Shown piece after piece: positions 15,079 to 24,379 of a stretch of DNA of 64,000 bases (the first letter of the stretch is position 1; the number at the start of each line of letters is the position of its first letter). The stretch covers positions 17,698 through 81,697 of the forward strand of contig CACEAA010000003.1 of the NCBI GenBank assembly GCA_902557415.1, written 5' to 3'. The position numbers and the translations under genes are program-made. Under the pieces are notes generated by a model. The model was not told the DNA's origin. It saw nothing but the letters and a program-made list of their open reading frames with translations, and ran no database searches. This stretch comes from an uncultured Pseudomonadota bacterium (GTDB taxonomy: Bacteria > Pseudomonadota > Gammaproteobacteria > Ga0077536).

Positions 15079-17541
15079 TTGAAAGTATCGCAGTATGAAA
15101 AACAGGTTCTTTTAATGAAATATGAATACATAACAAGCGAAGAAGCGTTAGCTTTGTCTGACCGAGAAGATCTGTCAACGCTTATGGCGATTGCGGCAGA
15201 TCTCAGAGATTCAGGATTCGGAAACTGTGTCACTTACTCTAGGAAAATTTTTATTCCTCTGACTCAGTTGTGTCGAGACGTCTGTCACTACTGTACCTTC
15301 GCAAAGGCCCCAAAAAAGCTGGGCAATGCTTACCTGCCACTTGAGCGGGTAGTTGAGATCGCTATTGAAGGTAAAGCGAGGGGTTGCAAAGAGGCGCTAT
15401 TCACACTTGGAGAAAAGCCTGAACTTAGATATAAAACTGCTAGGGCCGCGTTATCGAAAATGGGTTATGAGACGACCTTGCAGTACTTGCGCGATGCTGC
15501 TGATGCGGTCTTTCGAGAGACTGGTATATTACCTCACATGAATCCAGGAACATTGACTCTTGATGAATGCGCCATGCTCAGGAAAGTATCGCCAAGCATG
15601 GGTATCATGTTGGAATCAGCAAGTGAGCGATTATGTGGAAAGGGGATGCCTCACTTTGGATCTCCAGATAAGGCGCCAACAATTAGACTGGAAACGCTTC
15701 GAAACGCTGGTGTTGCTAAAATCCCTTTTACTACCGGCATTCTAATAGGCATTGGAGAAACTCGCAGGGAGCGTGTCGAATCCCTTTTAGCCATTCGAGA
15801 CATACATATAGAATACGGCCATATACAAGAAATTATTGTACAAAATTTTAGAGCAAAGCCCGATACAAAAATGCACAACAGCCCGGATCCTGATCTGGAG
15901 GAGATGCTTTGGACTCTGGCGATTGCTAGGATCATTTTTGGTTCGCAAATGAGTATACAAGCGCCGCCTAATTTGAGTCCTGATAGTTTGCCTCGTTTGG
16001 TTGAGGCGGGGATCAACGATTGGGGTGGGGTATCGCCATTAACTCCTGATCATGTCAATCCGGAGGCACCATGGCCACACTTGGACAAATTATTTGACGA
16101 CACAGCGGCGGTTGGAAAATTTTTGCATGAGAGACTGACTATTTATCCTCATTATGTGAATAGTTCTAAGGAATGGGTCGACGATCGGTTCGTTACACCG
16201 CTGATGCAATGTACAGATTCCGAAGGTTATCCTAGAACTGATGATTGGTCGCCCGGTGATGAGATAGAACCTCCTGAATCAGTTATCAATTTGATTACTT
16301 CGCCCGTTCGTAAGGTTTCTACTGAAGTGTCTGTCATTTTAGACAAGGTCGAGCAGCGGCACTTACTAGACGATGAGGAAATCTCGAGGCTATTTAAAGC
16401 TAGAGGCGACGACTTTAGTGCTGTGTGCCAATTAGCTAACCAACTTAGGGAGACAGCTAATGATGACGAGGTGTCATTTGTTGTTAACAGAAACATAAAT
16501 TACACAAACGTCTGTTATTTTAAATGTCAATTTTGTGCTTTTTCGAAAGGCAAGTTGAGTGAAAATCTCAGAGGTAAGCCATACGATTTAGATCATGTAG
16601 AAATTCAGCGACGGGTAAAAGAGGCATGGGATCGAGGCGCGACCGAGGTCTGTATGCAAGGCGGGATACATCCTCAGTATACCGGAGAGACTTATGTCGA
16701 AATTCTGAAATCCGTTAAAACTATATCTCCTGACATGCATGTACATGCGTTCTCACCCCTTGAAGTCTGGCAAGGCGCGGCTACATTGGGCCTTACATTA
16801 GAAGATTACCTACTTCGTTTAAAAGAGGCCGGCCTGAATACACTTCCGGGTACGGCTGGCGAAGTCTTGGATGACGAGGTGAGAGCGATTATTTGCGCTG
16901 ATAAAATAAATACTGAAGAATGGTTGAGCGTAATGAAAGCGGCGCATCATGTCGGGTTCCAGACTACCGCAACTATCATGTATGGACATGTTGATCGGGC
17001 GATAAATTGGGCTCGGCATCTAAGACGTGTTCGTGATTTGCAGATAGAAACGGGCGGTTTTACCGAATTTGTTCCTCTCCCATTCGTACACATGGAGGCG
17101 CCATTATACCTTAAAGGTAAAGCACGGAAAGGCCCTACTTTCCGAGAATCTATTTTAATGCACGCTGTTGCCCGGGTAGTGCTATATCCTCATATAAAGA
17201 ATATTCAAACGTCCTGGGTAAAGATGGGTCATTCTGGGGTCGTGGCTTGTCTCAATGCTGGCGCTAATGATCTCGGAGGCACATTAATGAACGAGAGTAT
17301 AACTAGAGCGGCTGGCGCATCCTATGGTCAAGAAACATCTCCCGATAAAATGCTGTCGATGATTCGATCTGCGGGTAGAGTAGCTAGACAGAGAAATACA
17401 GCGTACGGGGATGTAAGTGACGAGCGGGTTCGTGCAGGTAGGGAAGCTCAAGAGCTAGAATTGATCGTTAATACACCGACGAAGAAATACCAGCGCTCGG
17501 ATCGAATTCCATTGCACCGTCATCGTGCGACGGCAAAATAA
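15079..17541 (+). CDS. fbiC: Fused Fo synthase FbiC (CofG-CofH)
   Basis: An 820-residue two-domain radical-SAM protein. The N-terminal CofG half has the iron-sulfur ligands C65-x3-C69-x2-C72 (CRDVCHYC), and the C-terminal CofH half has C479-x3-C483-x2-C486 (CYFKCQFC). Both halves carry family blocks such as MQGGIHP and GAND(D)LGGT. It builds the 5-deazaflavin chromophore Fo from tyrosine and the flavin precursor 5-amino-6-ribitylaminouracil. The fused form is common in actinobacteria; many other bacteria and archaea have two genes. The start is uncertain: TTG 15079 directly after the cofC stop, or ATG 15115. The next gene follows after 15 bases. Confidence 0.95.
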   Translation: MKVSQYEKQVLLMKYEYITSEEALALSDREDLSTLMAIAADLRDSGFGNCVTYSRKIFIPLTQLCRDVCHYCTFAKAPKKLGNAYLPLERVVEIAIEGKARGCKEALFTLGEKPELRYKTARAALSKMGYETTLQYLRDAADAVFRETGILPHMNPGTLTLDECAMLRKVSPSMGIMLESASERLCGKGMPHFGSPDKAPTIRLETLRNAGVAKIPFTTGILIGIGETRRERVESLLAIRDIHIEYGHIQEIIVQNFRAKPDTKMHNSPDPDLEEMLWTLAIARIIFGSQMSIQAPPNLSPDSLPRLVEAGINDWGGVSPLTPDHVNPEAPWPHLDKLFDDTAAVGKFLHERLTIYPHYVNSSKEWVDDRFVTPLMQCTDSEGYPRTDDWSPGDEIEPPESVINLITSPVRKVSTEVSVILDKVEQRHLLDDEEISRLFKARGDDFSAVCQLANQLRETANDDEVSFVVNRNINYTNVCYFKCQFCAFSKGKLSENLRGKPYDLDHVEIQRRVKEAWDRGATEVCMQGGIHPQYTGETYVEILKSVKTISPDMHVHAFSPLEVWQGAATLGLTLEDYLLRLKEAGLNTLPGTAGEVLDDEVRAIICADKINTEEWLSVMKAAHHVGFQTTATIMYGHVDRAINWARHLRRVRDLQIETGGFTEFVPLPFVHMEAPLYLKGKARKGPTFRESILMHAVARVVLYPHIKNIQTSWVKMGHSGVVACLNAGANDLGGTLMNESITRAAGASYGQETSPDKMLSMIRSAGRVARQRNTAYGDVSDERVRAGREAQELELIVNTPTKKYQRSDRIPLHRHRATAK

Positions 17542-17556
17542 CGATAAGGAGGTTTT

Positions 17557-18774
17557 GTGGTAAGTTTGCCTAAACATCTTATGAATGGCTATCGCGTGTT
17601 AGATATGACTCATGTTCTGGCTGGGCCGAGTGCGACGCGCTTATTCGCAGAAATGGGTGCCGAAGTCATCAAGATAGAATTTCCTCCTGATGGTGACATC
17701 ACGCGAGCACTCCCTGCTATAAAAGAAGGGCGTAGTGCCTATTTCGCCCAACAAAATAGAGGCAAGCGCAGCGTTTGTTTGGACGTAAAAACGACGGAAG
17801 GCAAACAAGTACTGCGAGATCTTATTAAGATATCTGATGTGTTTGTTGAGAACTTTGCTCCTGGTGTGATTAAGCGCTTGGGATTCTCTTGGGACGATGT
17901 GAAGACGATTAATCCGAAAATTATCATGTGCTCAATCTCGGCATTTGGTCAAGAGGGAGAACTGTCTGCACTGCCGGGCTTCGATTATATCGCACAGGCC
18001 TATAGTGGAATAATGGGGATGATTGGAGAAAAAGATGGTCCTCCTATGTTCCCGATGGCTGGTATAGGAGACGTGATGACGGGTGCCCATGCTGCGTGCG
18101 CCGTTGGCTTTGCACTTCTTTACAGAGAGAAGGGAGGAGAGGGTCAATACTTAGATATCTCTCTTTTAGATTCCTATATGCATTGTCACGAACTCAATTT
18201 GCAGGTGTATAGTGCTGCGGGTATTGAGACGACGCGATCTGGTCACCACCATTGGGCTGTTTGTCCGCTCGGACTATTTAAAGGGAAGGATCATTATATC
18301 TGTATTATTGCGCTTCAACCGCAGTGGTCGGGTGTGTGTAAAGCAATCGGACGACCTGAACTGATAGACGACCCAAAATATAGTACTAATGAAAAACGTC
18401 TAGAAAACTCGGCAGAGGTTATCGAGATTGTGCAATCCTGGTTAGATTTGCAAGATTCAGATGAGTCTATATTAGCGGCATTAGAGTCGGAAAGAGTGCC
18501 TTGTGCTCCAGTCCTTAGTATCCCTGAGGTTATCAACCACAATCATATGAAAGAGCGAGGTGTGGTCAGGAAGATCAGCGATCCTAAGTTAGGTGATGTG
18601 GAAGTTCCCGGTATGCCGCTGAGATTTTCCTCGTTTGAGCATAACCAACACTTGGAGACCGCTTCTTTGGGCGAACACAACTGCGAAGTATTGAACGGCT
18701 TACTCAAATATTCGCCGCAGAAGACCGAAGAGCTCAGTCAGTCAGGCGTTCTGTTTCGAAACACTGAAACGTAG
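17557..18774 (+). CDS. CaiB/BaiF family (class III) CoA-transferase, last gene of F420 operon
   Basis: A 405-residue class III CoA-transferase with GTG start four bases after a strong AAGGAGG. Landmarks are VLDMTHVLAGPSATRLFAEM (15-34), NRGKRSVCLDVK (67-78), the active-site Asp143 in LPGFDYIAQAYSG and the C-terminal EHNCEVLNGLL. The frame is complete and typical of the family. It sits 15 bases after fbiC and is therefore probably expressed with the F420 genes, though CoA transfer has no known step in F420 synthesis. More likely it activates an acid that an F420-dependent step then reduces. It converges on the peptide-transporter gene with six bases between stops. Confidence 0.9.
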   Translation: MVSLPKHLMNGYRVLDMTHVLAGPSATRLFAEMGAEVIKIEFPPDGDITRALPAIKEGRSAYFAQQNRGKRSVCLDVKTTEGKQVLRDLIKISDVFVENFAPGVIKRLGFSWDDVKTINPKIIMCSISAFGQEGELSALPGFDYIAQAYSGIMGMIGEKDGPPMFPMAGIGDVMTGAHAACAVGFALLYREKGGEGQYLDISLLDSYMHCHELNLQVYSAAGIETTRSGHHHWAVCPLGLFKGKDHYICIIALQPQWSGVCKAIGRPELIDDPKYSTNEKRLENSAEVIEIVQSWLDLQDSDESILAALESERVPCAPVLSIPEVINHNHMKERGVVRKISDPKLGDVEVPGMPLRFSSFEHNQHLETASLGEHNCEVLNGLLKYSPQKTEELSQSGVLFRNTET

Positions 18775-18780
18775 TAAACG

Positions 18781-20289
18781 TTATTGCTTCGGTTCTGTAT
18801 CCGCGTCTATAAATCTCCTTGAGAAGCTTAGGACAATTGTGCTGACGAGTCCCAGTATTGTTAAGGCCATAAAAATATCAGTAAGCGACATAGCCTCATA
18901 AAGTCCTGCCACACGTCCGCCTGCGTAAGATCCTATCGAACTTGCTAAAAACCAGATACCCATTGTGAGGCTAGCTATTCTCTGAGGAGCGAGCTTACTC
19001 ATAGCGCTCAACCCAACCGGGCTTAAGCACATCTCGCCCATCGTATGCAGTAGATACATAACAACCAGCCATAATGGGCTTACTAATTTGCCGGAGTCTG
19101 CGATTATGGCAGCGCCAATCATCACTCCATAGCCCATTGAAATTAATAACAACCCCATCACAAATTTCGTAGTTGTGTTAGGACCCTTTGAACCTAGCCT
19201 GAACCACAACCAGGTAAATGCAGGACCCAGAAGGAAAATAATGAAAAGTGGATTCAGTGATTGCATCCAACTAGCAGGAAAAGTGATCCCTAAAATCGTT
19301 CTCGATGTGTTTCTTTCTGCGAACAAAGTCAGTGTCGATCCTCCTTGTTCGAAAAGCGACCAAAACACAGTGGCTGCTAGAAATAGAAGTAGTATCTTGG
19401 TTACACGACGTCTGTCCTCGGCTATATTCCAGGATGATCCGAGTAGCCAGGCAAAAAAAGCAATGGTTGTACCAAGGAGAATCAAGCCAAAAACATTGCC
19501 GAACTGAGAAGGCGAGAGATGAACATCGCTCACACTATATATCCACGCAACTATTAAACAGACACCTAATGTGATGAGGCACATTCTGAGTGAGAAGCTG
19601 CTGGCTTCGGGAGGGTCTCCTATTTTGATTAAGGTACTTTTACCATAAATATAATGCAGGAGCCCTAACGCCATCCCGACGGCTGCCGCGCCAAAAGAGA
19701 AATGCCAGGCATTGATAGGGTTTATACCTAGTCCAGAAAGTATCTCTCGGAAATATACGCCTTGGCCTAGCCAACCACATACAAGAGGTGATGCAAACGC
19801 TCCAATATTTATTCCCATGTAATAAAGCGAATAGCCGGCATCTCTACGTTGGTCGCTCTCGGAGTAAAGTTGCCCCACCATGGAACTAATATTTGGCTTT
19901 AGTAAACCTGTACCTATGACAAGTAAGGCTAGTCCGGTATAGAAATACGTTATGTTAGGTAGTGCTAATACTATGTGTCCACACATAATGATGCACCCAC
20001 CTACTAATGTAGCTTGTCTTTGCCCGATAAAGCGGTCGGCAATCCAGCCACCGGGAAGGCAAGCAAGATAAACCATAGACGTATATATTCCATATATTGC
20101 GCCAGCATCTGCCACGCCTAGACCTAATCCTCCTTTTGTGGAAGGGGTGGTCATAAAAAGGATTAATATGGCACGCATTCCATAGTAAGAAAAACGCTCC
20201 CACATTTCAGTAAAGAAGAGAGTTTGGAGCCCTTTTGGGTGCCCGAAAAAGGTAGGTGTTGTGTTAGTCATTATGCGCTTGTGGTCCAT
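18781..20289 (-). CDS. POT/PTR2 family proton-dependent oligopeptide transporter
   Basis: A 502-residue inner-membrane protein of about 14 transmembrane segments. The N-terminal FTEMWERFSYYGMRAIL (about 27-43) is the ExxER proton-coupling motif region of POT transporters, and DAGYSLYYMGINIGAF is the PTR2 signature in helix 5. It should import di- and tripeptides with protons, or related peptide-like compounds. Start may be 20289 or the ATG six codons downstream (20271); neither has a strong ribosome site. It lies 32 bases after the DMT exporter in a minus-strand group with the LLM and crotonase genes at 21.2-22.9 kb. Confidence 0.9.
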   Translation of the reverse strand: MDHKRIMTNTTPTFFGHPKGLQTLFFTEMWERFSYYGMRAILILFMTTPSTKGGLGLGVADAGAIYGIYTSMVYLACLPGGWIADRFIGQRQATLVGGCIIMCGHIVLALPNITYFYTGLALLVIGTGLLKPNISSMVGQLYSESDQRRDAGYSLYYMGINIGAFASPLVCGWLGQGVYFREILSGLGINPINAWHFSFGAAAVGMALGLLHYIYGKSTLIKIGDPPEASSFSLRMCLITLGVCLIVAWIYSVSDVHLSPSQFGNVFGLILLGTTIAFFAWLLGSSWNIAEDRRRVTKILLLFLAATVFWSLFEQGGSTLTLFAERNTSRTILGITFPASWMQSLNPLFIIFLLGPAFTWLWFRLGSKGPNTTTKFVMGLLLISMGYGVMIGAAIIADSGKLVSPLWLVVMYLLHTMGEMCLSPVGLSAMSKLAPQRIASLTMGIWFLASSIGSYAGGRVAGLYEAMSLTDIFMALTILGLVSTIVLSFSRRFIDADTEPKQ

Positions 20290-20321
20290 ACCATTTTTGA
20301 AGCGTAATTTGCGGTCGTGCG

Positions 20322-21191
20322 TTACATATTACTAATTTTTTTTCTACTTTTGAATCCTAGATAAGTCAACAGTATTAATCCCGCGAGAATTAATACCATT
20401 CCGATAGAATCGTCTCTTTTTATCGTCTCTCCAAGGTGCCAGGAGGCAGTGGCTAAGGCGATCACTGGAACAAGAAGTGTGAGCATACTGGTCATCCCAG
20501 CATTGAGCTTATCAAGCAAATAAACCCAAAGTAACCAGCCGAGACCAGTGGATAAAAAACCAGTCGCACAAAGTGCAAAAGTGAATCTAGCTGTTATTGT
20601 TGGGAGCTGTTCATTCATGAAGAATGCTATAGCAAATAAGCCGATTGCTCCAACTGCCATCTGCGACCCGGTGAGTACGAGAAGATCCATTGGTCGATTT
20701 TCCAGGATATGCTTAACAATTATCGATGCGATCGCCCAACTTATCGCCGCTGCGAGGGCAGCTAGGTTACTTATCGTGATTCCATTTAGATCATGGGGTT
20801 TTAGCATTAAAATCAGTCCACAGAATGCCAATATTATCGCAAACCATTGTATTCCTTTAATGCGTTCGTCTAGGATCGGCCAAGCTAATAACAGTGTCCA
20901 AAATGGGTAGGTAAACATGAGCATTGCTGTTCGAGTCGCTGTGGCATCAACTAGCGCGTATTGTATTAACCCGACTGAACCAAGTGTATTGAAAAGACTA
21001 AGAAGAAGGACATCTTTATATCTCGATAGCTGAATAGTTCGATGAGTAGCAAATATTACAGCGAATAGCATCAAGGAACCGAGGAGGGTCCTCAAACCGG
21101 AAAACACGAAAGGCCCTGAATCTAACAGACCGATTTTCATGAAAACCCAGGAATAGCCCCAGAAAAGCGATAGGACAGCTATTGCCATCAT
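20322..21191 (-). CDS. EamA/DMT superfamily transporter
   Basis: A 289-residue inner-membrane protein with ten predicted transmembrane segments in two EamA repeats. Examples are SLFWGYSWVFMKIGL at the start, the ATRTAMLMFTYPFWTLLLAWP block closing repeat one, and the second repeat from about 150. Members export amino acids, metabolites or nucleotide sugars; no substrate can be assigned. The C-terminus is short, basic and cytoplasmic. It follows the crotonase gene after 69 bases and precedes the POT transporter, so the cluster may import one compound and export another. Confidence 0.85.
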   Translation of the reverse strand: MMAIAVLSLFWGYSWVFMKIGLLDSGPFVFSGLRTLLGSLMLFAVIFATHRTIQLSRYKDVLLLSLFNTLGSVGLIQYALVDATATRTAMLMFTYPFWTLLLAWPILDERIKGIQWFAIILAFCGLILMLKPHDLNGITISNLAALAAAISWAIASIIVKHILENRPMDLLVLTGSQMAVGAIGLFAIAFFMNEQLPTITARFTFALCATGFLSTGLGWLLWVYLLDKLNAGMTSMLTLLVPVIALATASWHLGETIKRDDSIGMVLILAGLILLTYLGFKSRKKISNM

Positions 21192-21260
21192 CGTATAATA
21201 ATTTTTCAGAGATAGTCTCCAGAAATAGATTTGCGAATATAGGGCGCGGGTAAGTTAGGC

Positions 21261-22049
21261 TTAATTCCCCGTAAAATCAGGGTCGCCTTCATTGAGATAC
21301 ATGTTTTTGGCGACTTGTTGATCGGAGGTCTTAGCCACGAATAAATGCTGATCTGCATCCATATGCATTAATCCTTGATCCAGCACGCCGCAAATATTGT
21401 TAATACTGCGCTTGATCATTTGCGCAGCGACTGGGGACTTGTTGACATAATCTTGTGCAAAGCTAATGCAAGAATCAATCAATTGATCTTGAGGTACCAC
21501 ACTTTCTAGCAACCCCCAGCTAAGTAATTTATCAGAAAAAACTTTCTCTGCCCCAATGACTAAACGTTTAGCCCGAGTAGGTCCTACAAGCCGTATGGTC
21601 AGGGGTAAGCTTTGCCACATGAGATTTAGTCCTAGTTCTATTTCGGGATAGTGCATGAATGATGTATCAGTACCTATCCTAAAGTCAGCCGCGGTCGCAA
21701 GACACGCTCCGCCACCGATAGCGCCCCCGTTCCAAGCGGCGATAGTTATCTGGTCCATGGAGAGGATCGCTTTAAGCACCCTTTCGCCCATTCGCAGTCT
21801 TCTGCGATGCAAGACGATTGGCGTGTCGACCGTAGCCTCCATCTCAGTGATATCGGCTCCGGAGGAAAAGTGCTTACCCTCACCAGTAAAAATAACCACT
21901 CTGGTTTGAGCATCCTCTCGGAATGAGAGCGCACAATGCTCAATTTCATTTAAGTGACTATAGCTTAGAGCGTTTGCTGTTTCGGGACGATTAAATCTGA
22001 CGATCGCCAGATGACCATCCCGTTTCATGTTTAAGTACTTGTAAGTCAT
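21261..22049 (-). CDS. Enoyl-CoA hydratase/isomerase (crotonase) family protein
   Basis: A 262-residue crotonase. The oxyanion hole is formed by HFSSGADITEM (about 60) and AIGGGACLA (about 110). The first catalytic Glu of true hydratases is replaced by Ala (GGACL). The second is present in YPEIELGLNLMWQ, though the usual PGAGG turn is missing, so the activity may be isomerase, hydrolase or lyase instead of hydration. The C-terminal helix ends in the common motif with DPDFTGN. It is ten bases downstream of an LLM gene and surely co-transcribed with it, which links an LLM oxidoreductase to a CoA thioester. Confidence 0.85.
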   Translation of the reverse strand: MTYKYLNMKRDGHLAIVRFNRPETANALSYSHLNEIEHCALSFREDAQTRVVIFTGEGKHFSSGADITEMEATVDTPIVLHRRRLRMGERVLKAILSMDQITIAAWNGGAIGGGACLATAADFRIGTDTSFMHYPEIELGLNLMWQSLPLTIRLVGPTRAKRLVIGAEKVFSDKLLSWGLLESVVPQDQLIDSCISFAQDYVNKSPVAAQMIKRSINNICGVLDQGLMHMDADQHLFVAKTSDQQVAKNMYLNEGDPDFTGN

Positions 22050-22058
22050 TACAACGTT

Positions 22059-22937
22059 TTAAAACAAGTCTCCAGCAAGCTCAGATAACTCCTCGAGCAT
22101 TGAGGACTGATCTGAGGATTGCAGCCAAACAACAATGCCATCGGCCCCTGCATCGGCTACCGCTGTCATATCATTTTTTGTTCGGAAAAAACCATCAGGA
22201 GCGAACATTGTGATGTCTAGTTCGGCAGGGTTGCGGTCAAGAGCTTTTGCATGCTTGGCAATCTCTATCCTTCCATCAACTAACTCTTGAGGGTCTACGC
22301 TGAACGGCAACCAACCATTCCCCCATTTTGCTACACGCTTAAAGACTAATGGGGTACCGATGCTGCCGAGGAGAACTGGCGGGTGAGGCCTACGGTGCGG
22401 CATTGGCTTACAAATAATTCTAGGGAAGTCATAGTATTTACCGTGATGTTCGACATATTCGCCAGTCCATAGGGCCTTCATTACCTCAACGTTCTCTTTT
22501 GTTTGCGTCCATCGGTGATCAAAATCGCCGCCCAATACTTCACACTCCGGTTTGTTCCAACCAGCACCAATGCCTAAGAGAAACCTCCCTTTAGAATAGT
22601 GATCGAGACTGGCAATAGCTTTAGCGGTCATTATGGGATTGCGTTCAGGTAACAGTGTAATCCCAGTCCCTAGTTCGATCGTGGTTGTGTTCGCAGACGC
22701 CCTGGTCAGAGCAATCAAAGGATCTGGCATTTTAAATAAGTAGTCTGGAGTCTCTTGACCTGGCACTTTCCCTGGATAATCGTCTGCTGAGCCTTCGGGT
22801 ATGACGGTATGTTCCGCTGTCCAATAAGAAGAAAAGCCAAGTTCTTCGGCTTTTTTCGCTATAACTGCGGGGTCACCAGTCTCCATGTCGGATAAGACCT
22901 GAAAAACTCCCACTTTCATTCCTTTGAATAATTTCAT
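22059..22937 (-). CDS. LLM class oxidoreductase, F420-dependent type (TIGR03619-like)
   Basis: A 292-residue luciferase-like TIM-barrel protein. Conserved points are GFSSYWTAEHTVIP (about 34-47), the strand ELGTGITLLPERNP, SKGRFLLGIGAGWNKPE (about 134-150), and the region KPMPHRRPHPPVLLGSIG. The absence of the long luciferase insert and the GAGW block resemble the F420-dependent subgroup more than flavin monooxygenases, but cofactor choice cannot be proven from sequence. Such enzymes transfer hydride between reduced F420 and C=C, C=O or C=N bonds. The Shine-Dalgarno AAGGGG is clear. It leads the minus-strand group with crotonase and two transporters. Confidence 0.8.
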   Translation of the reverse strand: MKLFKGMKVGVFQVLSDMETGDPAVIAKKAEELGFSSYWTAEHTVIPEGSADDYPGKVPGQETPDYLFKMPDPLIALTRASANTTTIELGTGITLLPERNPIMTAKAIASLDHYSKGRFLLGIGAGWNKPECEVLGGDFDHRWTQTKENVEVMKALWTGEYVEHHGKYYDFPRIICKPMPHRRPHPPVLLGSIGTPLVFKRVAKWGNGWLPFSVDPQELVDGRIEIAKHAKALDRNPAELDITMFAPDGFFRTKNDMTAVADAGADGIVVWLQSSDQSSMLEELSELAGDLF

Positions 22938-23220
22938 AGTTGCCCCTTGATTCGGATTATTTTTATTAACGTCTACCGCAGCAAGGCTTCGACGCCCCGC
23001 GTAATTTTTCCGAAATTATAGGCATAACCGCTTCGTTTTGTCAGCTTTGATGAAGGAAGTAGCTTTATCAAACATGCTTGTATGCGGTGAAAATTATGGA
23101 TCTAACTGAGGGAAGCTCTTGATTTTAAACCTTTTCGAGAACAGAATTAGGATGAGTGGTGAGCACGGAAGTTATTAGGACGCCGGATAGGGCTTAATTA
23201 GTACAACGGGAGATCAAGCA
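22938..23220. promoter_or_regulatory. Divergent spacer between two LLM genes
   Basis: A 283-base spacer with no credible reading frame or strong inverted repeat. It should contain the promoters of the minus-strand LLM/crotonase group and of the plus-strand LLM pair. GGGAG at 23210-23214 is the ribosome site of the plus-strand gene. I see no other structure. Confidence 0.5.
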
Positions 23221-24324
23221 ATGAAGTTAGGCTATTTCATGATGCCATTGCATCACATAGATCGGGATTATCACGAGACACTACAAGAAGATATTGAGGC
23301 TATCGTGCTTGCTGACGAACTCGGATATTCAGAGGCTTGGGTTGGTGAACATTATTCTTCGGCTGTCGAACAGATCACTTCTCCCCTTATGTTTCATGCC
23401 AATCTTATTAACAGGACAAAGCAAATCAAATTTGCAACTGGAGTAATGTGTTTGCCTCAATACCACCCAGCAGTTCAAGCGGGACAAGCTGCAATGTTCG
23501 ATCACTTAAGTGAAGGTCGGTTTATCATGGGGGTTGGGCCTGGTGGTTTATTGAGCGATTTTGAATTATTTGGCGTTTTAGAAAAAGATCGTATGGAAAT
23601 GATGGAAGAGTCTTTGGATATGATACTTGAGCTTTGGAGCACGGAACCTCCGTACAAAATGCACGGCAAGCACTGGAACATTGAAATGAAGGATTGGACC
23701 CACCACGACATAAAGTTAGGATATGTTCCCAAACCTTTACAGCAACCTCATCCGCCGATAGCGATGTCGGCGATGAGTCCGTCATCGAGCTCTCTCACTT
23801 TTGCAGGTCAGCGTGGTTATATTCCGGTCAGCGCAAACTTTATAGCCCCATGGTCAGTCAAGACTCATTGGCCAGCTTATTGTGCTGGGGCTGATAGTGC
23901 AGGATTGACAGCAGATCCAAATGAATGGCATGTAGCTCGTAGTATATTTGTGGCGGATACTGACGCCGAAGCAGAGGAGTTTGTAAAAACTTCGGGTGGT
24001 GCTTATGATTATTACTACGATTATTTATTTAAGATTTTTGATCGATCTGGTTTTAAAGGACCTTTTGTAACTAACCAAGGTGATGATCCCGAATCACTAA
24101 CACCTACGGCTGTTCGCGATGCATGCGTCATTTACGGTAGCCCTGAGACAGTCGCAAAAAAAATCATAGATTTTAAGAACTCTGTCGGCGATTTCGGAAC
24201 ATTGCTTTATGCCGCACATGATTGGACTGATAAAGCGGCTATGAAAAAATCGATGCGTTTAATGGCGGAACATGTAATGCCTATAATTAATAAAGACTCT
24301 AGTCGCCTCGCATCTGCAGGTTAA
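23221..24324 (+). CDS. LLM class oxidoreductase (alkanal-monooxygenase alpha-like)
   Basis: A 367-residue luciferase-like protein. The N-terminal GYFMMPLHHIDRDYHETL, AWVGEHYSSAVEQITSP (about 39-55), the strand KFATGVMCLPQYHP, SEGRFIMGVGPGG (about 98-110), and the C-terminal YGSPETVAKKIIDF are typical of the branch that includes limonene monooxygenase and alkanal monooxygenase homologues. These usually use FMNH2 and oxygen to hydroxylate or insert oxygen, so this gene is the least likely of the six LLMs to need F420. No lux partner (luxB) or luxCDE is adjacent. It is followed after 55 bases by a second LLM gene. Confidence 0.82.
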   Translation: MKLGYFMMPLHHIDRDYHETLQEDIEAIVLADELGYSEAWVGEHYSSAVEQITSPLMFHANLINRTKQIKFATGVMCLPQYHPAVQAGQAAMFDHLSEGRFIMGVGPGGLLSDFELFGVLEKDRMEMMEESLDMILELWSTEPPYKMHGKHWNIEMKDWTHHDIKLGYVPKPLQQPHPPIAMSAMSPSSSSLTFAGQRGYIPVSANFIAPWSVKTHWPAYCAGADSAGLTADPNEWHVARSIFVADTDAEAEEFVKTSGGAYDYYYDYLFKIFDRSGFKGPFVTNQGDDPESLTPTAVRDACVIYGSPETVAKKIIDFKNSVGDFGTLLYAAHDWTDKAAMKKSMRLMAEHVMPIINKDSSRLASAG

Positions 24325-24379
24325 TATAAATCTATTTATAGTAATACTTAATGATTTTACGTTTAGGAGAAAATATCGA

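Noticed and set aside
22059..24324. Recent gene duplication of LLM genes
   Set aside because: The sequences differ in length and in all pocket motifs; they are from separate subfamilies.
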